From positions 1 through 46,470 of the forward strand of contig CALDUB010000203.1 of assembly GCA_937923465.1 (NCBI GenBank): a DNA stretch of 46,470 bases, written 5' to 3'. Source of the DNA: an uncultured Saprospiraceae bacterium. GTDB taxonomy: Bacteria > Bacteroidota > Bacteroidia > Chitinophagales > Saprospiraceae. Under the pieces are notes generated by a model. The model had not been told where the DNA came from. It saw only the letters and a program-made list of their open reading frames with translations, and made no database searches. Shown here piece by piece: positions 16,618 to 24,944 of the stretch (within the stretch, counting starts at the first letter, position 1; each line of letters opens with the position of its first letter). A program made the position numbers and the translations under genes.

Positions 16618-19600
16618 ATGACGAATTTTTTAAAGATAAGTACATTGACCTTTTTGACAATCGCCGTTTGGGTGATTAGTGGTTGTACAACCCAAAAAGT
16701 GAAAGGCGAATATACTGGACTAAAGAAAGTCTATCACAATACGACGCAGCGTTATAATGGTTATTTTAATGCGACAGTATTGATGGAAGAAAGTGAAGCA
16801 AGTTTGACGCAGCAGCATGTTGATAATTACAACAAGATTTTACCAATTTTTCCATACACTAAGGCTGATAATCCACAGGGAGTTGCAGAGGCATTGGATG
16901 AGGCGATGAAAAAGGTATCTGTAGCTGTAAATTTGCACCGTGGTGCAAACTGGACGGATGACTGTTACTTATTATTGGGGCAAGCTCAGTATCTAAAGCA
17001 AGATTACGAGACAGCTGAAGAGACTTTTGAGTTCATGGAAATTGAGTTTAGTAATGACTTAAAAAAACGTGGTTCTTTATCTAAGCGTGCCCGTGACCGC
17101 GAAGCAAAGACAAAAGCAGATAAGGAAGCGTACAGAAAGGAACGCATCAAGGAGATGAAAGAAGAGCGCGAAGCTCGAGATGAGTCGCGTGCTGATGCTA
17201 AAAAAACAAAGGCAAAAGAAGCCAAAGCAAAGAAAAAAGCAAGAGAAAAGGCGAAAAAAGCCAAGATGAAAGCGGATAAAGCTTATAAGAAAGCACGCGC
17301 TCAAGCAAGAAAAAAAGGTACAAAACCACCTCCGCGCCCAGGAAGCAAAACAACGGAGAAAAAAGACGAGGATAAAACTGTCAATACAGGAAAAAAAGAA
17401 GAAAAGAAAGAGGAGACAAAAGAGGAAAAGACGGTAGAGAAGAAGGAAGAGCCTAATATGTTGCAAGAGCCAGAGTCTTACTTTTTAAAGCACCGTCCAG
17501 CTTACCGTGAAGGAATTTTATGGTTGGCGCGTACTTACATTGAGCGTGACAATTGGACATTGGCAAACAACAAGTTAACTCAACTAGAGAAAGACCCTAA
17601 GATTTCTAAAGATGTGGCTATCCAATTGCCATTGATTCGTGCTTACTATTTCACAGAGCAAAAGCAATATGCTGAAGCTATCCCATTTTTAGAGAAAGCG
17701 ATAGAGGTAGAAGAAGACCGCATGAATAAAGCACGTTACGCTTATATCATCGCTCAAATAAATGAAAAAGCGGGTCAATTAACTGAGGCATTAGCAGGCT
17801 ATGAGCGTGCATTAAAATATCGCCCGGGTTATACCATGGAATTTGCGGCACAGTTAAATATCTTGAATAGTAAGTATTCTAACGGAAGAATGACCGCAGA
17901 TGCAGCGACGAAAGAATTGAAGCGTTTGTTGAAAGACATCAAAAACGAAGAGTATCAAGACCAAATCTACTACACTTTAGCACAAGTTGCTTTTGGTGAA
18001 AAGAATGAAGATGAGGCTATCTCTTACTTAGAATCTTCTCTTTCTGTTCCAACATCTAATAAAGCAAATCAGGCAGAAGCGTTTTATAAATTGGCAAATG
18101 TCTACTTGCAAAGAGAAGACTATGTAAATGCGAAAAACTATTTTGACTCGACGATTGGCGTTTTACCAAAAAACGATGAACGTTACGAGGAAGCAGAGAC
18201 TTTCGCTAAAAACTTGACAGCAATTGCTGAAAATTTACAAGAAATAGAACTACAAGACAGTCTTATTCGTCTAAGTAAATTGACAAGTGAAGAACGTCGT
18301 ACGCGTACTTTTGATATCAAAAAAGCAGAAAACGAGAAGCGTCGTCAAGCTATTTTAGATAAAGCGAATGGGAAAGGTGTAGCTTCAAGCAGTATAACGC
18401 CAGGTCGTGCGGGCGCGAAAGCAAGTTCTTTCTTTGCTTATGATGACCGTTCGGTGAAAAAAGGTTCTAGAGAATTTATCAGAGAATGGGGAGAACGCCC
18501 ATTGAAAGATAATTGGAGATTGGGAGAAGAAGAGATTAGTGATACTACAATAGAAGAAGAAGTAGACAATCTAGCGGAGACAGTCATCACGGATGAAGAT
18601 GTAGAAAAACTCTTTAAAGATGTGCCTGATACTCCTGAAGCAAAGGCGGCAGCAGAGAAGAAGATTGAAGAAGCGATGTTTAATCTGGGACGTTTGTACC
18701 GTGATAAATTGGCGTACAATGAAAAGACTGTCCAGACTCTAGATGGTTTATTGAAACGTAATCCTAATACAGAATATGAACCGGATGCTTTGTATTATTT
18801 GTACCTTGCACATACTGATTTAGGAAATACGCGTGAAGCGAACGAGTCGAAAAATAGATTGTTGAGCGACTATGCAGAGACAACATTTGCGAGAGTAATC
18901 AAAGACCCAGACTATGTCAAAAATGTCTTGGACCAAGATTATCAATTGAATAAATACTACGACGAAACTTATTCTGATTTTAAGAATGGTCAGTACAAAG
19001 CAGTCGAAGCAAAATTGAAAAGTGTACCAAGTAAATTTGGCGCACAGAATACCTTGGCGCCGCGTTTTGCTTTGTTAAATGCGATGACAATTGGTAACTT
19101 GCAAGGAAAAGAAGCTTACGTTAACGCCTTGAAAGATGTTGTTGCTAAGTTTCCAAAAGCACCAGAACAAGCACGTGCAAAAGAGATTTTGCGTTTGTTA
19201 GGTGTGAAAGGCTCGAGCTCAGCAGTTAATGCTGGCGGAGCGAGTGCTGGTACTTATAAATTTGAAGAAGATAAATTACACTACATGATTGTTGTCTTTG
19301 ATGACAGTGATGTTTCTTTGACTGATGTTAAGGTCAAAGTGAGTGATTTTCATAATAAGTACCATAAATTGGATAAGCTTCGTATCTCCAATATTTACTT
19401 AGGTGGCGGAGAAGAAAAAATTCCGTTGATTGTTGTTCGTCGATTTAAAGACAAGACAAAAGCAATGGAATACTATGATGGAATTGAGAAAAATAAAGGT
19501 GATTTTGTTGCAGGAGAAGGCTATAAGGTTTATCCAGTTACGCAGAATAACTACCGTCAGATTTTGAAATCAAAAACTTTGGCAGGTTACGATGATTTCT

Positions 19601-19620
19601 TTGAGGAAAACTATAAGTAG
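16618..19620 (+). CDS. porW: Type IX secretion system lipoprotein PorW/SprE
   Basis: This 1000-residue TPR-rich lipoprotein is the PorW/SprE component of the type IX secretion system, needed for protein export and gliding in studied Bacteroidota. The lipobox VISGC places Cys23 as the lipidated residue. The N-terminal segment LKKVYHNTTQRYNGYFNATVLMEES is the family hallmark. Residues about 150-280 are a low-complexity Lys/Glu/Ala stretch with a short Pro-rich piece (KPPPRPGSK). TPR-like helices follow over about 285-560 and 670-860. The conserved C-terminal domain starts near 875 (KLHYMIVVFDDSDV) and ends YDDFFEENYK. It stands alone with its own promoter and terminator. Confidence 0.93.
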   Translation: MTNFLKISTLTFLTIAVWVISGCTTQKVKGEYTGLKKVYHNTTQRYNGYFNATVLMEESEASLTQQHVDNYNKILPIFPYTKADNPQGVAEALDEAMKKVSVAVNLHRGANWTDDCYLLLGQAQYLKQDYETAEETFEFMEIEFSNDLKKRGSLSKRARDREAKTKADKEAYRKERIKEMKEEREARDESRADAKKTKAKEAKAKKKAREKAKKAKMKADKAYKKARAQARKKGTKPPPRPGSKTTEKKDEDKTVNTGKKEEKKEETKEEKTVEKKEEPNMLQEPESYFLKHRPAYREGILWLARTYIERDNWTLANNKLTQLEKDPKISKDVAIQLPLIRAYYFTEQKQYAEAIPFLEKAIEVEEDRMNKARYAYIIAQINEKAGQLTEALAGYERALKYRPGYTMEFAAQLNILNSKYSNGRMTADAATKELKRLLKDIKNEEYQDQIYYTLAQVAFGEKNEDEAISYLESSLSVPTSNKANQAEAFYKLANVYLQREDYVNAKNYFDSTIGVLPKNDERYEEAETFAKNLTAIAENLQEIELQDSLIRLSKLTSEERRTRTFDIKKAENEKRRQAILDKANGKGVASSSITPGRAGAKASSFFAYDDRSVKKGSREFIREWGERPLKDNWRLGEEEISDTTIEEEVDNLAETVITDEDVEKLFKDVPDTPEAKAAAEKKIEEAMFNLGRLYRDKLAYNEKTVQTLDGLLKRNPNTEYEPDALYYLYLAHTDLGNTREANESKNRLLSDYAETTFARVIKDPDYVKNVLDQDYQLNKYYDETYSDFKNGQYKAVEAKLKSVPSKFGAQNTLAPRFALLNAMTIGNLQGKEAYVNALKDVVAKFPKAPEQARAKEILRLLGVKGSSSAVNAGGASAGTYKFEEDKLHYMIVVFDDSDVSLTDVKVKVSDFHNKYHKLDKLRISNIYLGGGEEKIPLIVVRRFKDKTKAMEYYDGIEKNKGDFVAGEGYKVYPVTQNNYRQILKSKTLAGYDDFFEENYK

Positions 19621-19655
19621 AGATTCTTATTAATTCTCTAAAGAGATTTTTCTTC

Positions 19656-19695
19656 AAAAAAAGCCTTTCATTCTAACGAGTGAAGGGCTTTTTTT
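19656..19695 (+). terminator. Intrinsic terminator after porW
   Basis: AAAAAAAGCCTTTCA pairs with TGAAGGGCTTTTTTT (one G-T pair) around a 10-base loop, ending in a T-run, 35 bases after the porW stop. Confidence 0.92.
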
Positions 19696-19745
19696 ATAGC
19701 TTTAGACTTCAAATGTCCAATCTTAGCATCTAACATCATTCACAA

Positions 19746-20585
19746 ATGACAAAGTTGAAAACAATTTATCTAACCACAGGCTACACGACCGCTCTAAAGC
19801 GCATTGCAATGCGTGGCGGCGCGCTACGGGAAATAAAGTTTCACGCAACTTGTGTCCTTTGGGAGCATCCGAGAGAAGGTTATATTTTATTTGATACAGG
19901 ATATTCTCCACGCTTTTTCGATGAAACAAAGAAGTGGCCGATGTGGATATATGCCAAAGCGACACCTGTAGTTTGTAAAGAAGAGTGGACTGTAAAAGCA
20001 CAATTAGCAAAGAAAAAGATAGAGCCCGAAGATATTAAGCACGTTATCATTTCTCATTTTCATGCAGACCATATCGCGGGATTAAAAGACTTTCCGACGG
20101 CAACGATTTGGTGTAGTCGCACGGCATGGCGGGAGGCGAACAGTTTGAAAGGATTTGCTGCTGTAAAAAAAGGAATTGTACCTGCTTTATTGCCTGTCGA
20201 CTTCGAGAAGCGCGTTTGTTTTTTTGAGCAGACAGAGCGAAAGAGTCGAAAAGACGCTTTTGAGTTTCACTATGATATTTTTGAAGATGAAGCGATACAG
20301 ATTGTAAATTTACCTGGGCATGCAAGAGGTCAAATCGGTGCTCTTTTTACTTCTGATACTAATACTAAAACCTTATTAGCGGCTGATGCTTTTTGGCTAT
20401 CAGAGTCACTAGAGAAAAATGTTTACCCGTCTCGCATCGTTGGTCTTTTTATTGATAATTGGGAAGAATATCAGCGTTCCTTTCAGAAAATTCGAGGTTT
20501 TATGCATCGTTTTCCAGAAGTAGAGATTGTTTCTTGTCACTGTCCGAGGACTTTTGAGCGGTGCGAAGTTTTAGATGAAAGTTAA
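19746..20585 (+). CDS. MBL fold metallo-hydrolase
   Basis: This 279-residue metallo-beta-lactamase-fold hydrolase has the metal-binding signature HFHADH (His104, His106, Asp108, His109). A later metal histidine appears in LPGHARGQIG and an Asp in LLAADAFW. ILFDTGYSP precedes the motif, as in AHL-lactonase-like and other hydrolase branches. The substrate is unknown. It is the first gene of a same-strand run with an adenylate-forming enzyme (84-bp gap) and a PNPOx-fold protein. This neighbourhood suggests a shared small-molecule, acyl or thioester pathway rather than a stand-alone lactamase. Confidence 0.93.
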   Translation: MTKLKTIYLTTGYTTALKRIAMRGGALREIKFHATCVLWEHPREGYILFDTGYSPRFFDETKKWPMWIYAKATPVVCKEEWTVKAQLAKKKIEPEDIKHVIISHFHADHIAGLKDFPTATIWCSRTAWREANSLKGFAAVKKGIVPALLPVDFEKRVCFFEQTERKSRKDAFEFHYDIFEDEAIQIVNLPGHARGQIGALFTSDTNTKTLLAADAFWLSESLEKNVYPSRIVGLFIDNWEEYQRSFQKIRGFMHRFPEVEIVSCHCPRTFERCEVLDES

Positions 20586-20669
20586 GCATGAACCAAATGT
20601 TGAATTTAAAGTAGAAGACTCTTCAGCTTTATAACCTAACATCTCTACAACTTTTAAAACCCTTTCCTT

Positions 20670-21977
20670 ATGTTCAAATTACGCATCATAAAACACTGGT
20701 TGACTTTATTTTTTCGCTCTAAATTTAACGATAGAGAAAAGTTATTACAACGCCAAAAACGAAAATTAAAAGTCTTTGAAAAAGAGATTTTGAATACCGC
20801 ACCTTACTATCAAAAGATGCTTTCAGAAGGAAAAGATATAGACAGTTTTCCTATCATCACTAAGGCTGAATTTATGGCGCATTTTAATGGCATAAATACC
20901 GTTGGCTTGGATAGAGACGCTTGTATGAAGTCGGCAGTAGATGCCGAAAAGAATAAGACATTTGACAGCGAAATAAATGGTTATACAATAGGTTTATCAA
21001 CTGGGACATCAGGAAACAGAGGCTTGTTTATTGCCTCTGAAGATGAGCGCGCGCAATGGGCAGCTTCGGTATTTTATAAAGTTGTAAAACCGCGCCTTTT
21101 TAAGAAGCAAAACGTTGCGTTTTGTTTGCGTGCGAATAGTGATTTGTATGAGTCCGTTCAATCTTCTTTTTTCTCCTTTAAATTTTATGATATTGCTGCA
21201 CCGATAGCGGAACTCATAAGTAGTATGCAGCAGCGAAAACCTGACATTTTATGCGCTCAGCCTTCCTTGCTTTTGCTTTTGACTGCCGCCAAAATAGAAG
21301 GTAAATTAGATATCGTTCCTACTCAAATTATTTCCTACGCAGAAGTCTTAGACGATGCTGACCGCAAGAAAATAGAGTCTGTTTTTAATCTGAAAATAAC
21401 CGAAATTTATCAATGTACAGAGGGTTTTCTCGGTCATACTTGTGCGTATGGGACGATGCATCTCAATGAGGATAATATTCGATTTGAAAGGCAAATGATT
21501 GATAATCAACGCTTTCAGCCAATTATTACTGATTTTGTGCGCAAGAGCCAACCCGTCATTCGGTACCTGTTGAATGATGTGCTAGTCTTGCGAGAGTCAC
21601 CCTGTCCATGTGGCTCTGCTATGACAGCCATTGAGCGCATTGAAGGACGAACAGACGACGTTTTAGTAGGAGAGGATGAAGTAGGTGAACTCGTGTATAT
21701 CTTTCCTGATTTGGTACGACGTCGCATTGTGTGGGCAGGGGAGCATTTAGATAATTATGCGGCAGAGCAAACGAGTCTAAAAGAACTTATTCTATATGTT
21801 GATATTGCTGACGAATACTATTCTGAAACCTGTAAAAGCATCAAAGAAGCTTTATCGAATTTGTTTAACGAAAAAGGAATTAAGGATATGCAAATTACTT
21901 GTCAGAAAGGCTTGCCACCACGTGAGCAAACAGCCAAAATGCGGAGGATTTTCCGTAGTTTTGAGATGGCTATTTAG
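20670..21977 (+). CDS. Adenylate-forming enzyme, F390 synthetase/phenylacetate-CoA ligase-like
   Basis: This 435-residue member of the adenylate-forming superfamily is close to 'F390 synthetase-related' proteins. The phosphate-binding motif is STGTSGNRG at about 107-115. The acyl/adenylate motif appears as EIYQCTEGFLGHTC (about 245-258). The signature RESPCPCGSAMTAIERIEGRTDDVLV near residue 305-330 is typical of the phenylacetate-CoA ligase/CapK branch. It would activate a carboxylic acid with ATP, but the acid is unknown. It lies between the MBL hydrolase and the PNPOx-fold gene. Confidence 0.88.
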   Translation: MFKLRIIKHWLTLFFRSKFNDREKLLQRQKRKLKVFEKEILNTAPYYQKMLSEGKDIDSFPIITKAEFMAHFNGINTVGLDRDACMKSAVDAEKNKTFDSEINGYTIGLSTGTSGNRGLFIASEDERAQWAASVFYKVVKPRLFKKQNVAFCLRANSDLYESVQSSFFSFKFYDIAAPIAELISSMQQRKPDILCAQPSLLLLLTAAKIEGKLDIVPTQIISYAEVLDDADRKKIESVFNLKITEIYQCTEGFLGHTCAYGTMHLNEDNIRFERQMIDNQRFQPIITDFVRKSQPVIRYLLNDVLVLRESPCPCGSAMTAIERIEGRTDDVLVGEDEVGELVYIFPDLVRRRIVWAGEHLDNYAAEQTSLKELILYVDIADEYYSETCKSIKEALSNLFNEKGIKDMQITCQKGLPPREQTAKMRRIFRSFEMAI

Positions 21978-22043
21978 AAGCTCATTTGAGTATTGAAATA
22001 CTATCATTTCAACTCACTATTCGTAACAAACAACTCATTTTAT

Positions 22044-22586
22044 ATGGCAACAATATATAAGGAAATCTCACAAAAGTTACAAGACTTTATTGCGAAGCAG
22101 CACATATTTTTTGTAGCGACAGCTGCTCAAGAAGGGCGTGTTAATCTTTCTCCAAAAGGATTGGATAGTTTACGAATATTAGATAAAAATCACGTAGCAT
22201 GGCTCAATTTGACGGGAAGTGGCAATGAAACTGCGGCACACCTTTTAGAGGTAAATCGAATGACAATAATGTTTTGTTCCTTTGAGAAAAATCCAATGAT
22301 TTTGCGTCTTTACGGTACAGCAGAAACAGTTCATCGACCAGATGCAAAATGGGATGAATATGCAGCTTTATTCAAAGAAGACAAAGGTATGCGACAGATA
22401 TTTGTAATGAAAGTAGAGGCAGTGCAGACTTCTTGCGGTTACGCCGTTCCGTTTTATGAATTTAAAGAGGATAGAAATGTATTGACTACATGGACAGAAA
22501 GGAAGAGTGGAGACGAACTAAAAGAATACTGGCAAAAAAAGAATATGAAAACAATAGATAATAAGCCGACAGGTATGAAGTTTTAG
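22044..22586 (+). CDS. Pyridoxamine 5'-phosphate oxidase family protein
   Basis: This 180-residue protein has the flavin-binding split-barrel fold. The start at 22044 (MATIYKEISQKLQDFIAKQ) is preferred over an in-frame ATG at 21993 that would add a 17-residue tail (MKYYHFNSLFVTNNSFY) not typical of the family. Signatures are FFVATAAQEGRVNLSPKGLD, AWLNLTGSGNETAAHL and RMTIMFCSFEKNPMILRLYG. The C-terminal CGYAVPFYEFKEDR is also typical of this branch. It lies 66 bp after the adenylate-forming gene. Cofactor and substrate are unknown; FMN or F420-type binding is possible from the fold. Confidence 0.92.
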   Translation: MATIYKEISQKLQDFIAKQHIFFVATAAQEGRVNLSPKGLDSLRILDKNHVAWLNLTGSGNETAAHLLEVNRMTIMFCSFEKNPMILRLYGTAETVHRPDAKWDEYAALFKEDKGMRQIFVMKVEAVQTSCGYAVPFYEFKEDRNVLTTWTERKSGDELKEYWQKKNMKTIDNKPTGMKF

Positions 22587-22687
22587 ACTCTTTACGCAAA
22601 GAGCTTTAATTAGTCACTTTAAAATGCCTATTCTGACAAGTTAAATACTAAAAAGTAAAAAAAATATTATGATATAAAAAATTATAT

Positions 22688-22695
22688 TACTTTTG
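22688..22695 (+). promoter_or_regulatory. Possible -7 box of the tiny lipoprotein gene 1
   Basis: TACTTTTG followed by CGCCG fits TAnnTTTG, about 92 bases upstream of the lipoprotein start. The -33 region is A/T-rich without TTG. Confidence 0.35.
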
Positions 22696-22787
22696 CGCCG
22701 CGTTTTAACATTTATGTTCGTTACAGTAAAGTCTTTTGCTAGGGCGGTATATCAGTATAATTTTTTTCAAGTCAAAAAAAAAGCAAT

Positions 22788-23000
22788 ATGAAAAGCCTAT
22801 TAAGACTTACCTTCATTTTTACTGTTTTTACTTTAAGTTCTTGTTCGAAAGAGTACACTTGTGAATGTGTATCTGTGGTGGGAGGAATAGCAACTAAGAT
22901 AATAATTGAAGAGACGAGCAGAGCCAAGGCTAAATCAGAATGCAACGAGAGTGATACCGAATTGTTGGGCGTTGCCGTTATTGACTGTGAATTAATATAA
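22788..23000 (+). CDS. Tiny cysteine-containing lipoprotein 1
   Basis: This 70-residue predicted lipoprotein has a lipobox LSSCS (Cys19) after a hydrophobic signal peptide. The mature protein carries YTCECVSV near its start, then ARAKSEC-like (RAKAKSECNESD) and VIDCE near the C terminus, giving four cysteines besides the lipidated one. Two disulphides are plausible. It is clearly paralogous to the next gene (23147-23368). Similar small CTC-type lipoproteins are frequent in Bacteroidota, but I know no function for them. Confidence 0.8.
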   Translation: MKSLLRLTFIFTVFTLSSCSKEYTCECVSVVGGIATKIIIEETSRAKAKSECNESDTELLGVAVIDCELI

Positions 23001-23146
23001 ACTTCATTTACAGTGTATTAATCTATAAAAAAAAATAATTTTTTAATTCGCTCTTTTGAGAAAAAGAGTAAATGTTATCCACGCAAGGCTATGGTTTTAT
23101 TATCAAATCATCTTTGCACCTATAACTTAAATCAAATCTCATTTTT

Positions 23147-23368
23147 ATGAAAAACTTGTTGAAACTATTGCCAGTTGCATTAATCGCTTTGACTTTCGCA
23201 TCTTGTGGCGAAAAGCAAGACTGGACTTGTACTTGTACTAACCTTACTTCTCTTTCTGTTACTGAAACTCCAATCCTTGATGCTACGGAGAAAGATGCTA
23301 GAAAAGAATGTGACGAAGGTGATACAAAACTTTTGGGAATTCTTGTTGACGATTGTGAAATTTCGTAA
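23147..23368 (+). CDS. Tiny cysteine-containing lipoprotein 2 (paralogue)
   Basis: This 73-residue lipoprotein has lipobox TFASC (Cys20). Its mature part follows the same plan as the neighbour: WTCTCTN, then a Thr/Ser-rich strand, EKDARKECDEGDTKLLG, and VDDCEIS. The pattern CxC ... KxxC(D/N)E(G/S)DT(K/E)LLGxxVxDCE is shared by both. A near-match to the -7 box (CATCTTTG) about 30-40 bases upstream suggests its own promoter. A 20-bp palindrome and a strong terminator follow. Confidence 0.82.
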   Translation: MKNLLKLLPVALIALTFASCGEKQDWTCTCTNLTSLSVTETPILDATEKDARKECDEGDTKLLGILVDDCEIS

Positions 23369-23375
23369 GCAGCCC

Positions 23376-23395
23376 TTTCAAGTAATTACTTGAAA
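23376..23395. repeat. Perfect 20-bp palindrome
   Basis: TTTCAAGTAATTACTTGAAA equals its own reverse complement with no spacer. It lies 8 bp after the stop of tiny lipoprotein 2 and 5 bp before the terminator hairpin. It could be a dimeric regulator site or an RNA stem that assists termination. Confidence 0.7.
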
Positions 23396-23399
23396 ATTT

Positions 23400-23438
23400 A
23401 AAAACACCCTTTCTCTTCGTGAGAAAGGGTGTTTTTTT
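23400..23438. terminator. Bidirectional terminator between tiny lipoprotein 2 and GT39 gene
   Basis: This is a 16-bp perfect stem (AAAAACACCCTTTCTC and complement) around a TTCGT loop, with a T-run on the plus side and GTTTTTAAATTTTC on the minus side. It serves both converging genes. Confidence 0.95.
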
Positions 23439-23465
23439 ATGCCCAAAATTAAAAGAGTGGTGGAT

Positions 23466-24926
23466 TTACAATTGAATAGCCTGCGCACTCTTACTCTCAA
23501 TCTTATCTTTAATAGTACCTTTCGACTTAATTTCTTGTTGTAACAAGTTATATTCTCTCCCAAAAGTATGACTATCAAAGACCCAAATGGAAGTATCAGA
23601 AACACGCTCGAAAGTTTCCACAATAGCTTCATTTTCATTTTGAATGACGATAGCTTTTGCTTCAATATCGATATTCGGAACATTGTACTTTGTGTAAAAT
23701 AAAAAACCTGGCTTACCACAGGCTGTCACGAGTAAAGTCGCATTTGATAAGTCTTTTTTTGCTAAGGTCTCTAGTACCGTTCGTGCATCTTCCTTGACCA
23801 AAGGCTGGGTTAAATACTTCAATGCAGAGCGTTCTGTCAAACATGAAATGGAAAGAACTGCGAGTAGTACGAGAAGTATATTTTTTGGAACCTTGGAAAG
23901 TTTAAATGCTTGTTCAATAATTCCTGATAGTCCAATACTTATCATTAGAATGAGTATCGGAAACATGAATACAGTCAAGCGGACAATCAATGAATATTGC
24001 TGTAGAAAAGAGGCAAAGAAACAGACTAAAATAGGAATAAAAAGTAAGACTAAATCCGCTCTTTTTTTCTGAAATAAGCGAAAAATACCTATAAAAAAGC
24101 ATATGAAAGCGAAAACTATCGGAACTGTAGTATGTCCAACAATGCTTCTAATGATACCGACTAATACTTCTCCTGTTTGTGATAAATCGGATAGTTTTAG
24201 AAAAAATTTATCATGAAAGCCTTCTAAGTGAGTAGAACCCAAGCTATGCTGCAAGTTTACTTGATACAAAAGCGCAAAGCTTAGAAGCCAAAGACCAATA
24301 ACAGATAGTAACCCTTTAATATTATTGAAAAAAGAAGAAGGGTATTTCTGGTAAGTAAGAAAGGCAAAATGCAAACCTATTCCCGTCAAAATAAAAACAG
24401 AAGGCATCGAAAACCAAATAGTAACCGCGCCCAAGATTGCCCAGGAAATACCAGTTTTGAAGTTATGAAAAGGAATTTTTAAAGCCGAGTAGAGAAGCAA
24501 GCAAGTCCAAAAAACATCGGTAGAATATTGCTTGACTTCTGTTCCATACTCCAAAAGATAACTTGAAAAACCAAATAAGATAAGTGCAAACCACAGCGGA
24601 AAATTGCTTAAAAAACGTTTTGCTATTTTATAAAAAAGAAAAATACTTGCCACGCCTGCTGCCACGGGAAATAAGCGCAGCGCATATTCATTCATCCCTA
24701 AAACATCTGTCACAAACTTAACGACCCAATTAAAAAACGGAGGCGCATGTTGGTTATAATCCAAATGTCCGAGCAACTGCGCATAGTCTTTCTCCGCATA
24801 ATTACGCGCTAAGTTTATTTCATCATAAAACAAACTTCGATTACGACAATAACTCAGCAGTCGCATGAATACTGCAAAACCTAATAAGAAATAAGTAACA
24901 AGTCTCCGAAAATTCATAATTACCAC
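23466..24926 (-). CDS. GT39-like integral membrane glycosyltransferase
   Basis: This 486-residue multi-pass membrane protein of the ArnT/PMT (GT-C) type has roughly ten hydrophobic helices. The first periplasmic loop contains SLFYDEINLARNYAEKDYAQ, whose Asp-Glu pair matches the catalytic acidic motif of the family, followed by HAPPFFNWVVKF. Such enzymes transfer sugars from polyprenyl carriers; donor and acceptor cannot be read from sequence. The gene starts 18 bp after the mutS stop on the same strand and is probably co-transcribed. An alternative start is the fourth codon (MNFRRLV). Confidence 0.88.
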   Translation of the reverse strand: MVIMNFRRLVTYFLLGFAVFMRLLSYCRNRSLFYDEINLARNYAEKDYAQLLGHLDYNQHAPPFFNWVVKFVTDVLGMNEYALRLFPVAAGVASIFLFYKIAKRFLSNFPLWFALILFGFSSYLLEYGTEVKQYSTDVFWTCLLLYSALKIPFHNFKTGISWAILGAVTIWFSMPSVFILTGIGLHFAFLTYQKYPSSFFNNIKGLLSVIGLWLLSFALLYQVNLQHSLGSTHLEGFHDKFFLKLSDLSQTGEVLVGIIRSIVGHTTVPIVFAFICFFIGIFRLFQKKRADLVLLFIPILVCFFASFLQQYSLIVRLTVFMFPILILMISIGLSGIIEQAFKLSKVPKNILLVLLAVLSISCLTERSALKYLTQPLVKEDARTVLETLAKKDLSNATLLVTACGKPGFLFYTKYNVPNIDIEAKAIVIQNENEAIVETFERVSDTSIWVFDSHTFGREYNLLQQEIKSKGTIKDKIESKSAQAIQL

Positions 24927-24944
24927 AGCTTCTTAAAATTCGAA

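Noticed and set aside
16998-17470. Long minus-strand frames opposite the Lys-rich part of porW, coding Cys/Phe/Leu-rich chains
   Set aside because: They are complements of AAG/AAA/GAA-rich codons, a composition artefact.
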